Shown here one piece after another: positions 26,384 to 35,056 of a stretch of DNA of 64,000 nt; within the stretch, counting starts at the first letter, position 1, and each line of letters opens with the position of its first letter. A program made the translations under genes and the position numbers. The notes beneath the pieces are model-generated. The model had not been told where the DNA came from and did not search any database. It saw only the letters and a list, made by a program, of their open reading frames with translations. The stretch is from Cumulibacter sp047975195. Its GTDB lineage: Bacteria > Actinomycetota > Actinomycetes > Mycobacteriales > Antricoccaceae. The stretch is from assembly GCA_047975195.1 (NCBI GenBank), contig JBKEDB010000017.1, positions 1-64,000 of the forward strand, given 5' to 3'.

Positions 26384-27331
26384 ATGCTGTTGTTCGTCGC
26401 CAAGCGTGTGCTCGCGATGATTCCGGTGCTCTTCATCGTCACCTTGATCACCTTCTCGCTGCTACACATCATTCCGGGAGACCCCGCTGTCGCGATCGCT
26501 GGGCAGAGCGCAACAAATGAGCAGATCGAATCGATCCGGCAGATGCTCGGGCTGAATGATCCGCTGATCGTCCAGTACTTCTCCTGGCTTGGATCGGCGG
26601 TCACGGGGGACCTCGGTGACTCTCTACTCACGCAACAGCCAGTGCTGGGCTCAATTCTGGATCGTGCGCCAGTCATGCTGTCGCTGTCCGTCGGAGCACT
26701 AGTGGTGGCGCTGCTGGTCGGTCTGCCCGCTGGAGTCATCGCGGCCGTACGACGCGATAGAGGCGCGGACCGGGCTGTCAGCGTCGGGGCTGCGTTGGGC
26801 CTTGCATTGCCGAACTACTTCGTAGGCATGTTGTTGATCATCGTCATATCGGTGCAACTGGGGTGGTTGCCGGCGACCGGCTACACACCGTTCGCCAGCG
26901 ACCCAGCCAGCTGGTTCGCGCACCTGGTGCTGCCCTGTGTCGCGCTCGGCATGGTGCCAGCGGCAGTACTGACCCGTCAGTTGCGGGGGTCTTTGGTCGG
27001 CGCTTTGGAGCAGGACTACGTGCGCACAGCTCGGGCCAAGGGAATGCCACGCAACACCGTCCTGCTCAAACATGCACTGAAGAACGCCGCAATCGCACCG
27101 ATCACTGCTCTCGGCACGCAGTTCGCCGTTGTCGTAGGTGGGTCTGTGGTGGTGGAAAAGGTCTTTGGAATGCCAGGGCTCGGAGATCTCGCCATCTTTG
27201 CGGTGCAGAACCGGGACATACCGATGATCCAAGGAATCGTTGTGATCACAGCGATCCTCGTGCTCATCATCAACATCCTGGTCGACATCAGCTATGGATG
27301 GCTCAATCCGAAGGTGAGGGCGACCGCATGA
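26384..27331 (+). CDS. ABC transporter permease, DppB-like
   Basis: A 315-residue inner-membrane permease. It begins with the family's first helix AKRVLAMIPVLFIVTLITF and the segment HIIPGDPA, and has six predicted helices. The ATPase-contact loop holds VRTARAKGMPRNTVLLKHAL (EAA-type motif), ending VEKVFGMPGLGDLAI. ATG 26384 follows AGGGGG. Its stop overlaps the start of the second permease by four bases, indicating coupling in the importer operon. Confidence 0.92.
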   Translation: MLLFVAKRVLAMIPVLFIVTLITFSLLHIIPGDPAVAIAGQSATNEQIESIRQMLGLNDPLIVQYFSWLGSAVTGDLGDSLLTQQPVLGSILDRAPVMLSLSVGALVVALLVGLPAGVIAAVRRDRGADRAVSVGAALGLALPNYFVGMLLIIVISVQLGWLPATGYTPFASDPASWFAHLVLPCVALGMVPAAVLTRQLRGSLVGALEQDYVRTARAKGMPRNTVLLKHALKNAAIAPITALGTQFAVVVGGSVVVEKVFGMPGLGDLAIFAVQNRDIPMIQGIVVITAILVLIINILVDISYGWLNPKVRATA

Positions 27332-28212
27332 CCAGCACGCTCAAGGAATCGACTGGCGGTGAGGTTGCGAAAACTCGCAACCAGCGAAGTCCATTTCTCA
27401 GCCGACTGCTCAAGCAGCGGTTGGCTGTTGTATCGGCAGCGTTTATCGGACTCCTCATCGTGATCGCGGTGATCGGACCATGGATCACCCCGTTCGACCC
27501 GGATGCCCAGGACACCTCGGCATCGTTCGCCGCTCCGTTTACCTGGCCGCACGTGTTAGGTACCGACCAACTTGGCCGCGACACGTTGTCGCGGTTGATC
27601 GCTGCTGATCGCATCGCCCTGCTTGCAGCAGCACAGGCTCTCGCGGTTGCCATGATTGTTGGTGTCCCGGTGGGAGTGGTTGCAGGCTATTGGGGTGGGG
27701 CTGCCGATCGCATCATCATGCGAGTCGCTGATGCCGTACAGAGCCTCCCGCCGCTGATCATCGCGATCGGTATCGTCGGCGCGCTCGGACCAGGTCTGCG
27801 TAACGCAATGCTCGCGCTTGGACTGATCTTCTCCCCGGCGTTTATCCGCATCGTCCGAGCGTCGATCATGGAGGTTCGCGAGGAGACCTATATCGAGGCG
27901 AGCCGGAGTATTGGTACGCCATCCTGGCGAATATTGGTTCGACGGGTCGCGCCGAATGCGATGCCGCCAGTGCTGGTTCAGATCTCATTAGTGGCCGGAA
28001 TGTCGCTCACAGCAGAGGCGGCACTCAGTCTGTTGGGCCTGGGTGTTCAGCCGCCCGATGCAAGTTGGGGCAGCATGCTGGCGCAGGGATACAACTCGAT
28101 GTACATGCAGCCGTGGCTGGTGGTTTTTCCGGGCATCGCTATCGCTCTTGCCGTTCTTGCGTTCAACTTGGTGGGCGACGGCCTGCGTGATGCGATCGGT
28201 AGGAGGAAGTGA
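27328..28212 (+). CDS. ABC transporter permease, DppC-like
   Basis: A 294-residue permease partner of the previous gene. A cytoplasmic N-terminus is followed by RLAVVSAAFIGLLIVIAVIG, the family segment HVLGTDQLGRDTLSRLI, and the ATPase-contact loop YIEASRSIGTPSWRILVRRV. It ends with VGDGLRDAIGRRK, typical of DppC. ATG 27328 overlaps the upstream stop as ATGA; the longer in-frame upstream reading is a shadow of the DppB-like gene. Confidence 0.92.
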   Translation: MTSTLKESTGGEVAKTRNQRSPFLSRLLKQRLAVVSAAFIGLLIVIAVIGPWITPFDPDAQDTSASFAAPFTWPHVLGTDQLGRDTLSRLIAADRIALLAAAQALAVAMIVGVPVGVVAGYWGGAADRIIMRVADAVQSLPPLIIAIGIVGALGPGLRNAMLALGLIFSPAFIRIVRASIMEVREETYIEASRSIGTPSWRILVRRVAPNAMPPVLVQISLVAGMSLTAEAALSLLGLGVQPPDASWGSMLAQGYNSMYMQPWLVVFPGIAIALAVLAFNLVGDGLRDAIGRRK

Positions 28213-29246
28213 TGGCACTCGGGACCAGCGGTGCTGCGTCCACCGCAGTCGAACCACTACTGAAGGTCGAAGGACTGTCGGTCGAGTTCGATATCAACGA
28301 CGAATGGCGGCGGGTCGTCGACGATGTGTCTTTCACCATTAACCCCGGCGAGACCATGGGGCTGGTGGGCGAGTCAGGATCCGGTAAGACAGTCACGTCG
28401 ATGGCGATCATGGGCCTGTTGTCGAAGCGGATCAGTCGCATCTCCAGCGGTCGCATCGATTTTGAAGGTACCGACCTATTGACACTGCCGGAGAAAAACC
28501 TCACGGCACTATGCGGCGACCGTATTTCGATGATCTTTCAAGAGCCGATGACCAGTCTCAACCCGGCTTTCACCGTCGGTGAACAGATTGCGGAGTCCGT
28601 TCGGCGGCACCGCAAGGTGAGTCGCAAACAAGCGAAGGAGCGCGCGGTCCAGGCGCTGTCAGATGTCGGTATATCGGCGGCCGAGAGGCGCGTGAACGCC
28701 TATCCGTACGAGTTCTCCGGCGGTATGCGCCAGCGCGTCATGATCGCCATGGCCCTATGTTGCGAACCGAGGTTGCTGCTCGCTGACGAACCCACAACGG
28801 CGCTGGACGTGACGATTCAGGCGCAGGTGCTCGACCTGCTGCACCACATGCGCGACACGCTCGGAATGTCGATCCTGTTCGTCACACATGATCTAGGCGT
28901 CATCGCGGATATCGCTGATCGAGTTGCGGTCATGTATGCCGGTCAAGTCGTCGAACGTGGCGCGGTCATCGACACCTTTGAGGCGCCATCGCACCCATAC
29001 ACCCGCGCGCTGTTGCGGGCAATGCCGATGAATGCGGGAGACGATGGTCGCTCAGCGCTGTATTCGATTCCCGGCAGTCCGCCGACTGCCGGAGCCTTTC
29101 CGGCAGGATGTCGTTTTGCCCCGCGCTGCGACCTAGCGAGCGATGCGTGTGAAGAATCGGAGATTGCTCTCCTGGCGCATGGTGAGCGCGACTCACGGTG
29201 TATCAAGATCGACGAAACCCTCGCGCTGCAGAGGAGTCAGGGATGA
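28212..29246 (+). CDS. ABC transporter ATPase, DppD-like
   Basis: A 344-residue ATPase of the peptide-importer class. Walker A is GLVGESGSGKTVTSM, the signature is YEFSGGMRQRVMIAMAL, Walker B is LLLADEPTTALD, and a C-terminal oligopeptide-binding extension carries three Cys (CRFAPRCDLASDAC), which in some family members bind an iron-sulfur cluster. ATG 28212 overlaps the preceding stop by one base and follows AGGAGG. It pairs with the DppF-like ATPase. Confidence 0.92.
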   Translation: MALGTSGAASTAVEPLLKVEGLSVEFDINDEWRRVVDDVSFTINPGETMGLVGESGSGKTVTSMAIMGLLSKRISRISSGRIDFEGTDLLTLPEKNLTALCGDRISMIFQEPMTSLNPAFTVGEQIAESVRRHRKVSRKQAKERAVQALSDVGISAAERRVNAYPYEFSGGMRQRVMIAMALCCEPRLLLADEPTTALDVTIQAQVLDLLHHMRDTLGMSILFVTHDLGVIADIADRVAVMYAGQVVERGAVIDTFEAPSHPYTRALLRAMPMNAGDDGRSALYSIPGSPPTAGAFPAGCRFAPRCDLASDACEESEIALLAHGERDSRCIKIDETLALQRSQG

Positions 29247-30283
29247 CCGAATCCAAGGATCCACTGTTGACGGTCTCGGGGCTGGGGGTTGATTTCGCTT
29301 CGCGTCGCGGCCGCAAGCGAGTGACGGTACGGGCAGTCCGCGACGTAAGCCTCCACATATGTCGTGAAGAGACGCTGGCAGTCGTCGGCGAGTCCGGGAG
29401 TGGGAAATCGACGCTTGCACGCGCCGTGCTGCGGCTGTTGCCCAATAGCGGTGGGACAGTCGTGTTGGACGCTACCGACCTGACAGCGTGCAAGGGTCAT
29501 GCGCTACGTGCGCAACGCAGGAATATGCAGATGGTCTTTCAGGATCCGTACTCGTCGCTGGATCCCTCCAGCACGATTCTGGGCATCGTCGGCGAACCAC
29601 TGCAAGAGCACTTCCGGTTGCGTGGTGCGATACTGCGTGAGCGAGTGTGCGAATTACTTGAAGCCGTGGGACTCGACCGAGCGGTGGTAGATCGATATAT
29701 CCATGAGTTCTCCGGCGGGCAACGCCAAAGACTTGCGATCGCGCGGGCGATAGCGGTCGACCCCAGCCTCGTGGTTCTCGACGAGGCAGTCAGCGCACTC
29801 GATGTGTCAACCCAGAATCAGATACTCGAACTGCTCATCCGGCTGCAGCGAGAGAAGGGGCTGAGCTACCTGTTCATCTCTCACAATCTTGGAGTCGTGC
29901 GCTGGATCGCCGACCGCACGGCGGTGATGTACCTCGGCGAGATTGTTGAGGAAGGACCTGCCGGGCGGGTGCACGAGGCACCGGCTCATCCGTATACCCG
30001 CTCGCTGCTTGCGTCCATGCCCGTGCCGGACCCGGCGCGACAGCGCGCGCGTGAACGCGCCGTGCTGCGCGGCGAGACACCTGACCCGGCCGCCGAGTTG
30101 AAGGGTTGTCCGTTCCGCGGGCGCTGCCCTGTCGAAATCGACATCTGCGCCGACGTCAAGCCGGACTTACGGCCGGTGGCCGGTGGCGGTAGCGCGGCGT
30201 GTCATCTGCTGCCGAGCATCGGCGGCCACGACGAACCATCACTGATCGCATCAAACGAAGGGACATCGCGCCATGAAGGATAG
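29243..30283 (+). CDS. ABC transporter ATPase, DppF-like
   Basis: A 346-residue ATPase with Walker A VVGESGSGKSTLARAV, signature HEFSGGQRQRLAIARAI, Walker B LVVLDEAVSALD (Ala-Val in place of the common Pro-Thr) and a C-terminal extension with CPFRGRCPVEIDIC. ATG 29243 forms a 4-bp ATGA overlap with the DppD-like gene. Together the five ABC genes make a complete importer. Its 3' end overlaps the thioesterase start by 11 bp. Confidence 0.92.
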   Translation: MTESKDPLLTVSGLGVDFASRRGRKRVTVRAVRDVSLHICREETLAVVGESGSGKSTLARAVLRLLPNSGGTVVLDATDLTACKGHALRAQRRNMQMVFQDPYSSLDPSSTILGIVGEPLQEHFRLRGAILRERVCELLEAVGLDRAVVDRYIHEFSGGQRQRLAIARAIAVDPSLVVLDEAVSALDVSTQNQILELLIRLQREKGLSYLFISHNLGVVRWIADRTAVMYLGEIVEEGPAGRVHEAPAHPYTRSLLASMPVPDPARQRARERAVLRGETPDPAAELKGCPFRGRCPVEIDICADVKPDLRPVAGGGSAACHLLPSIGGHDEPSLIASNEGTSRHEG

Positions 30284-30629
30284 TTTGCAGGTCGGACTGA
30301 GTAGTGTGGACGAGCGTGAGATCACCGAGGACCTCACCACCGGACACGTGGGCGGAACGCCGGTACTCAGTACGCCGTCGATGATTGGGCTGATGGAGGG
30401 CGTCTGCCTGAATGCTGCCATCCAGCACCTTGACGATGATGAGACGACCGTCGGGATCCATGTGAACGTGTCACATGTGGCAGGCTCGGCGCTCGGCGAG
30501 CAAGTGACCGTGGCGTGCCGACTGGCAGAGATCAACAAACGCCGACTCGTCTTCGAGGTGAGCGCTCGGGTAGGCGATCGGTTGCTCGGGGAGGGCACCC
30601 ACCAACGAGCTGTCGTCAAGTTGAAGTAG
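30273..30629 (+). CDS. FlK-like hot-dog thioesterase
   Basis: A 118-residue hot-dog-fold protein. It matches the fluoroacetyl-CoA thioesterase FlK group: Thr34 (VLSTPSMIG), Glu42 (LMEGVC) and His68 (NVSHVAGSALG) sit at the same spacings (8 and 26 residues) as the Thr42-Glu50-His76 catalytic set I recall for FlK. It would hydrolyse a small acyl-CoA, freeing CoA or removing a toxic thioester. It overlaps the DppF-like gene and precedes the Ldh_2 gene by 7 bp, so it is part of the importer operon. FlK activity on fluoroacetyl-CoA itself is not implied. Confidence 0.8.
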   Translation: MKDSLQVGLSSVDEREITEDLTTGHVGGTPVLSTPSMIGLMEGVCLNAAIQHLDDDETTVGIHVNVSHVAGSALGEQVTVACRLAEINKRRLVFEVSARVGDRLLGEGTHQRAVVKLK

Positions 30630-30636
30630 CGCGGCG

Positions 30637-31665
30637 ATGTCTTCCCCGAGCAGGTCGGCGACGGTTACGTTGTCGACCCGCCGCACGCGCACGATCGTGA
30701 CGGGTGCGTTCGCTGCGGCTGGTTTGGATCTGGACGAAGCGTCACGGATCACCGACGCGCTCCTCGAGGCCGAACTGCGTGAGGTGCCCACACACGGGAT
30801 TCTTCGGGCTCCCGGATACCTGCAGCGACTGCGGGATGGATCGTTGGCGCCCGCCGGGGAGCTGTCTGTTAAATCAGTTACCGGCGCGTGCAGCTTGATT
30901 GATGCACCCGGGTGTCTGGGATACCTGCCGACCTGGCTGGCCGTCGAGTCTGCAGTTAACTCAGCGCGGGAGTTCGGCATCGGGGCATGCGGAGTACGCG
31001 GCATATCTGAATTCGGTCGGGCGGCGTACTACGTCGCCCGGGCCGTGGATCTCGGTGCGGTGGCGATCGTCTGCCAGAACACGCAGCCGATACTCGCAGC
31101 ACCAGGGGCCTCTGTAGCGACACACGGTAACAACCCGATCGCGTTTGGCAGTCCAGGCGCTGATGCGCCGATCTTCGATGCTGCGCTGAGTCATCGTTCG
31201 ATGGGTGAGATCAAACGTCGAGCCATGTTGGAGTTGCCCATTCCCGCGGAGTGGGGATATCTCGACGAAACCGGTAGGCCCACTACCGACGCCGCGCGGG
31301 CCGCAGAATCGCCACAGCAAGCCGTGGGCGGCGCGAAAGGCTTCGGCATCGCCGTACTCGTTGATCTGCTCGCCGGAGTGCTCACTGGCGCCGCTAGCGG
31401 TCCGGCAGTTGTCGCCGGTGATGCAACAGTCGGCGCCATGGTCATCGCGATCAGCCCCAGGCGTCTCGGTCTGTCGCCGTCCCACCTGGCCGATGCGTTC
31501 GGCAACAGTGCGCGGCGGGTACGTGCTGCGGGCGGCCGATGGCCGGGTGACCGTGCCTCGGCAGCGGCAGAGCGGAACAGGTTGGCCGGGTCGTTCGAGG
31601 TTCCGCGAGCGATACTGGCGTCAGTAGTCAAATATATCCCGGAACTGGCGAGTGCGGCACGGTAA
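30637..31665 (+). CDS. Ldh_2-family NAD(P)-dependent dehydrogenase
   Basis: A 342-residue member of the malate/L-sulfolactate/ureidoglycolate dehydrogenase family, distinct from ordinary lactate dehydrogenases. The catalytic His53 is in VPTHGILRAPGYLQRL, followed by the GVRGISEFGRAAYYV segment, TQPILAAPG and the nucleotide-contact HGNNPIAFGSPG. Typical substrates are 2-hydroxyacids or delta-1-piperideine-type imines. It is the last gene of the crotonase/ABC operon; a hairpin terminator follows. The substrate probably derives from the compound imported by the same operon. Confidence 0.85.
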   Translation: MSSPSRSATVTLSTRRTRTIVTGAFAAAGLDLDEASRITDALLEAELREVPTHGILRAPGYLQRLRDGSLAPAGELSVKSVTGACSLIDAPGCLGYLPTWLAVESAVNSAREFGIGACGVRGISEFGRAAYYVARAVDLGAVAIVCQNTQPILAAPGASVATHGNNPIAFGSPGADAPIFDAALSHRSMGEIKRRAMLELPIPAEWGYLDETGRPTTDAARAAESPQQAVGGAKGFGIAVLVDLLAGVLTGAASGPAVVAGDATVGAMVIAISPRRLGLSPSHLADAFGNSARRVRAAGGRWPGDRASAAAERNRLAGSFEVPRAILASVVKYIPELASAAR

Positions 31666-31689
31666 CCTGCCGCGCCACACAAGCAGCGT

Positions 31690-31719
31690 GGTGCCTGCGC
31701 AGCCCGTACCGCAGGCACC
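31690..31719. terminator. Bidirectional hairpin terminator
   Basis: GGTGCCTGCG (31690-31699) pairs perfectly with CGCAGGCACC (31710-31719) across a 10-base loop, between the convergent Ldh_2 and CoA-transferase genes. No T-run is present, common in actinobacteria. Confidence 0.65.
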
Positions 31720-31725
31720 CTCATG

Positions 31726-32982
31726 TCACAGGGACAGCGGACGGTCACCGATCACATGATCGCGTTCGAGTTCCGCATAGGTCTCGGCGGACGTGCCCAG
31801 CTCATCGCACAACACCTCGCGATTGTGCTCGCCCAAGTACGGAGCACGTCGCGCATTGGCGGTAGCTAGTGGAGTGTTGCGGTAGCTGAAAGGCTGGCCC
31901 GGATAGCGCTTGGGGCCCGTACCCGCTCGATCCAGCATGAGATAGAAGTTTCGAGCCGCGAAATGGGGATCCTCCAGCGCGCGACGGCCGTCGGCGACGA
32001 CTGCCGCGACCACGCCTCGCGACTGCAACTCATACATGACGTGCTCGCCGTCTTGGGTGGTGCTCCACTCGTTGATCACGGCATCGATCTCGTCGTGTCG
32101 CGCCATTCGTTCGTCGAGATCGAGCTCATGCATTGCCGGCGGTACGCCGATGTAGGCAGCGAGCGCGGACCACTGCTGTTGCGACTCGCAGGCGATTGCG
32201 ACCCAACTGTCCGATCCCGCGCACCGATAGATCCCCTGAGGCGCGTGGTGAGGGCTACGGTTACCGATCCGCCCAGGCTCAGTGGGAGAGAGCTGTGCTT
32301 CGACGAGCTTGTCGCCGACGAAACTGGTCGCAGTCTCCACCTGGCTCAGGTCGACATGCTGGCCCTCGCCGGTGGCGCGGCGATGCCGTAGTGCCGCGAG
32401 AATAGCGATCGCACCCATCAGCGCGGCCAGTTCGTCGCCCCCGGTGGTGCCGGTGAATATAGGCGGTCCGTCGGCGTAACCGGTGAGGTGGCACATCGTG
32501 GACATTTGCTCGGTGGTCCACGCGAACGCCGTGTAATCCCGCCACGGACTGCTCACACCGAATCCGGGCATGGAGACCATGATCAGGTCCGCGCGCCCAG
32601 CTCTCAGGTCCGCGTAACCGAGACCGAACCCACTCAGTACGCGGGGCGTGTAATTCTCCACGAGTACGTCGCTGGACGCCGCCAGTCGACGGAACAGGTC
32701 CCGGCCGCGTTCATCTTGCAGGTTGAGGGTGATTCCGCGCTTGTTGCGGTTCGCCCAATTGAAGGCGGGGGAGTTCTCCCACTGATCTTCGCCACGACCG
32801 ACACCGCGCCAGCCGTCGACGCGTTGGATGGATTCGACTTTGATGACGTCGGCGCCGAGGTCCGCCAGCGGTTGTGTCGACATCGGTCCCGACTGGAACT
32901 GAGTGAAATCGAGGACCCGCACCCCGTCAAGCGGCAGCACTCCGTAGTTGTTGACGGGCTCGTGGTCTGAGTCGGTGGTCAT
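31726..32982 (-). CDS. CaiB/BaiF family CoA-transferase, second of a pair
   Basis: A 418-residue family III CoA-transferase with VLDFTQFQSGPMSTQPLADL at the N-terminus, then GADVIKVESIQRVDG, FNWANRNKRGITLNLQD and a C-terminal part with VSMPGFG and GEGQHVDLSQVE. Catalytic Asp is expected in the loop after NKRGITL but was not pinned down. ATG 32982 overlaps the stop of the upstream CoA-transferase gene by four bases (ATGA), so the two are translated together and could form a heteromer. The longer in-frame reading upstream is a shadow. Confidence 0.88.
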   Translation of the reverse strand: MTTDSDHEPVNNYGVLPLDGVRVLDFTQFQSGPMSTQPLADLGADVIKVESIQRVDGWRGVGRGEDQWENSPAFNWANRNKRGITLNLQDERGRDLFRRLAASSDVLVENYTPRVLSGFGLGYADLRAGRADLIMVSMPGFGVSSPWRDYTAFAWTTEQMSTMCHLTGYADGPPIFTGTTGGDELAALMGAIAILAALRHRRATGEGQHVDLSQVETATSFVGDKLVEAQLSPTEPGRIGNRSPHHAPQGIYRCAGSDSWVAIACESQQQWSALAAYIGVPPAMHELDLDERMARHDEIDAVINEWSTTQDGEHVMYELQSRGVVAAVVADGRRALEDPHFAARNFYLMLDRAGTGPKRYPGQPFSYRNTPLATANARRAPYLGEHNREVLCDELGTSAETYAELERDHVIGDRPLSL

Positions 32983-34202
32983 CCGATGACCCCTTCCTGA
33001 CGAAGATGCTGGATGTGCGCCGCATCGATCCCGAGCACTGATTGCATGACCGCGTCGGTCGCGTTGCCGAGTTCTGGAGGCGGCGTCGGGGCTGACGGGG
33101 AGGCGCCCATCACGAAAGGCACCCGCGGCGTACGGATTGGCCCGATACCGGGGATGTCGTGCGTTAGGAAGTAGTCGCGCGCCCGATGCGGTTCGAGTTC
33201 GAGGGCTTCGCTCGGCGAGGGGACGAGCCCAAATGGCAGTCGCCATTCCTGCGCCTGGTGAAACGCTTCGTGGGTTGATTTGCCACCGAGTGCTTGCTGC
33301 GTTGCCTCCCGAATCAAATCGATCGCCGCGAGTCGCCCTTCGGCCTCGGTGAGCGATTCATCTGCGATGAATTCACCGCGTCCGATGAACGCGCATTGCA
33401 ACTCCCACTGCGGGGTTGTGAGTACGTTGATACCCAGGTAGCCATCGGTGCACTCAACGAAGTACGACGGGCCCGTCATGTAATCGGAATGGCGCCCATC
33501 CAGTTCCTCCCAGTAATCCCAGCGCATCGGATGCAACATGGTGCAGGTCAGCGCGGCCTCGTGGCCACATACATCGATGACGTCGCCGACCTGGGTTCGC
33601 TCCCGCAGCTCAAGTCCGCCGAGCGCGGCGAGGGCGGCGTACGCGCCGGTGACGGTGTCGGCGAGTGAGCCCCCCGGCTGTAAGGGTTCGCGGTCGGGCG
33701 CACCGCAGGTCGCCGCCCAGCAACCTAGAGCAGCTAGAGCCAAGGGGTTGCCTTGGAAATCGCGATACGGACCGGTTGAACCGAAGGGCGACACGCACGT
33801 GATGATGAGGCGCGGAAACTTCGCCGCTAACTCATCGATGGTGAACGGACCGACGCTGCTATCGGTGCGACCGGCCAGGATCACGATGTCAGATGATTCC
33901 AGCAGTGGCGCGAGAATCTCTGGCGAGGCGTCGTCGATCTGCAGTGCAACGCTTCGCTTAGAGGTATTGAAGTACAAGAACTCTGCAGAGGCGGCTAGCT
34001 GATCGCCATCACTACTGCGACACCTGTCGCGAGACGGATCGCCGCCATTGGGCGGCTCGATCTTCAGCACATCGGCTCCGAGGTCACCCAGGAGTTTGGC
34101 GGCATAAGCAGTGGCGGTGGACGAGCCGAACTCAAGGACACGACTACCGGCTAGCGGTCCCGATCGTCGTTCGGAATCGGGGTCAGCGATGGGGGTGGTC
34201 AT
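32979..34202 (-). CDS. CaiB/BaiF family CoA-transferase, first of a pair
   Basis: A 407-residue family III CoA-transferase: VLEFGSSTATAYAAKLLGDL, then GADVLKIEPPNGGDPSRD, FLYFNTSKRSVALQID, and later SPFGSTGPYRDFQG. The N-terminal loop lacks the usual GP after the first strand (STA instead). ATG 34202 is preceded by a perfect AGGAGG at 6 bases. It heads a two-gene operon driven by a TTGACA/TATAAA promoter and is divergent from a TetR gene that probably controls it. Acid specificity is unknown. Confidence 0.85.
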   Translation of the reverse strand: MTTPIADPDSERRSGPLAGSRVLEFGSSTATAYAAKLLGDLGADVLKIEPPNGGDPSRDRCRSSDGDQLAASAEFLYFNTSKRSVALQIDDASPEILAPLLESSDIVILAGRTDSSVGPFTIDELAAKFPRLIITCVSPFGSTGPYRDFQGNPLALAALGCWAATCGAPDREPLQPGGSLADTVTGAYAALAALGGLELRERTQVGDVIDVCGHEAALTCTMLHPMRWDYWEELDGRHSDYMTGPSYFVECTDGYLGINVLTTPQWELQCAFIGRGEFIADESLTEAEGRLAAIDLIREATQQALGGKSTHEAFHQAQEWRLPFGLVPSPSEALELEPHRARDYFLTHDIPGIGPIRTPRVPFVMGASPSAPTPPPELGNATDAVMQSVLGIDAAHIQHLRQEGVIG

Positions 34203-34243
34203 CGATAGCCTCCTGCGGGGGTGAATATCGGCCAACTGCCTGA

Positions 34244-34273
34244 TTTATACGGCGCGACTCGCCGTCGTGTCAA
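34244..34273 (-). promoter_or_regulatory. Promoter of the CoA-transferase pair
   Basis: On the minus strand TTGACA (34273-34268) is followed after 18 bases by TATAAA (34249-34244). It is one of the best sigma-70-like promoters in the window, about 35 bases upstream of the AGGAGG of the CoA-transferase gene. Confidence 0.6.
34249..34265. promoter_or_regulatory. Palindrome in the promoter spacer, probable TetR operator
   Basis: ACGGCG (34249-34254) and CGCCGT (34260-34265) form an inverted repeat with a 5-base centre exactly between the -35 and -10 of the CoA-transferase promoter. The divergent TetR gene at 34336 is the likely binder. Confidence 0.5.
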
Positions 34274-34335
34274 GGAGCGAGGAGGAAGAAGGACGCGTAT
34301 AAATGCGGTTAACGAACTTCAGGAGGTCCTCCACT

Positions 34336-34947
34336 GTGCCCACGACCGCAAGCAGATCGGCCGGGCGCCCGCGCGACTCCAACGGTGAACGCACGCGGGC
34401 GGTACTCATCGAAGCGGCGATTGAGATGTTCGCTCGTCAAGGTCTCGCGCGCACCACGCTGCGAGATATCGCCGAAGCAGCGAACCTCTCGGGCGGCACG
34501 CTGTACCACTACTTCAACTCCAAGGCCGACCTGTACCGCGCCGCCTACCTGTGGGCGATCGAGGACCAGTTCACGGATATGCGGGCGGCTATTCGAGGTA
34601 AACGCACGGTTCGATCCCGCCTGGTAGCGGTGATTGAACGCAACTATGAACGGTCTCTGGAAAAGCCGCGGGTGATGAACTTCGTGCTTCGGGCCTGGGT
34701 CGAGCACAATGCGGAGGACCAGCAGCCGCTGCCTGTGCCGGATTACGTGGGCGAACTGCACGACGCCATCATTGGTGATGGCGTCGAAAACGGAGAGGTG
34801 AGTGCGGGCGGCGCACAACGGGTGATCGATGCCCTGCGGTGTATGCAGTGGGGGATCTCGGCGCTGGCGGTGACCGGGCGTAGCCCGAAGGAGGCCGTCG
34901 AGGGGTTAAAGGCCTTCGTCAGCGATCCGCTTGCCGGAGGCCTCTAG
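34336..34947 (+). CDS. TetR-family transcriptional regulator
   Basis: A 203-residue regulator with an N-terminal helix-turn-helix: RTRAVLIEAAIEMFARQGLA, TTLRDIAEAANLSGGTLYHY and FNSKADLYRAAY. The C-terminal ligand domain has several Trp and Glu residues but no recognisable signature. GTG 34336 is chosen because a perfect AGGAGG (34321-34326) precedes it at 9 bases; an upstream ATG at 34303 overlaps a TATAAA box and is less likely. It is divergent from the paired CoA-transferase genes and probably represses them. A strong hairpin follows the gene. Confidence 0.88.
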   Translation: MPTTASRSAGRPRDSNGERTRAVLIEAAIEMFARQGLARTTLRDIAEAANLSGGTLYHYFNSKADLYRAAYLWAIEDQFTDMRAAIRGKRTVRSRLVAVIERNYERSLEKPRVMNFVLRAWVEHNAEDQQPLPVPDYVGELHDAIIGDGVENGEVSAGGAQRVIDALRCMQWGISALAVTGRSPKEAVEGLKAFVSDPLAGGL

Positions 34948-35000
34948 CTGCGACCTCGTCGGGCGAATGGCCGATTAAATGGCCCGTCGACGGATGACTG

Positions 35001-35036
35001 GGGCTGCTGCCGGCGAGGTGTCGCCAGCAGCAGCCC
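35001..35036. terminator. Strong bidirectional hairpin terminator
   Basis: GGGCTGCTGCCGGCGA (35001-35016) pairs with TCGCCAGCAGCAGCCC (35021-35036), 15 of 16 positions, around a 4-base loop. It separates the convergent TetR and HpaB-family genes. Confidence 0.8.
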
Positions 35037-35056
35037 GCAGAATCGTAGTGGACGCT

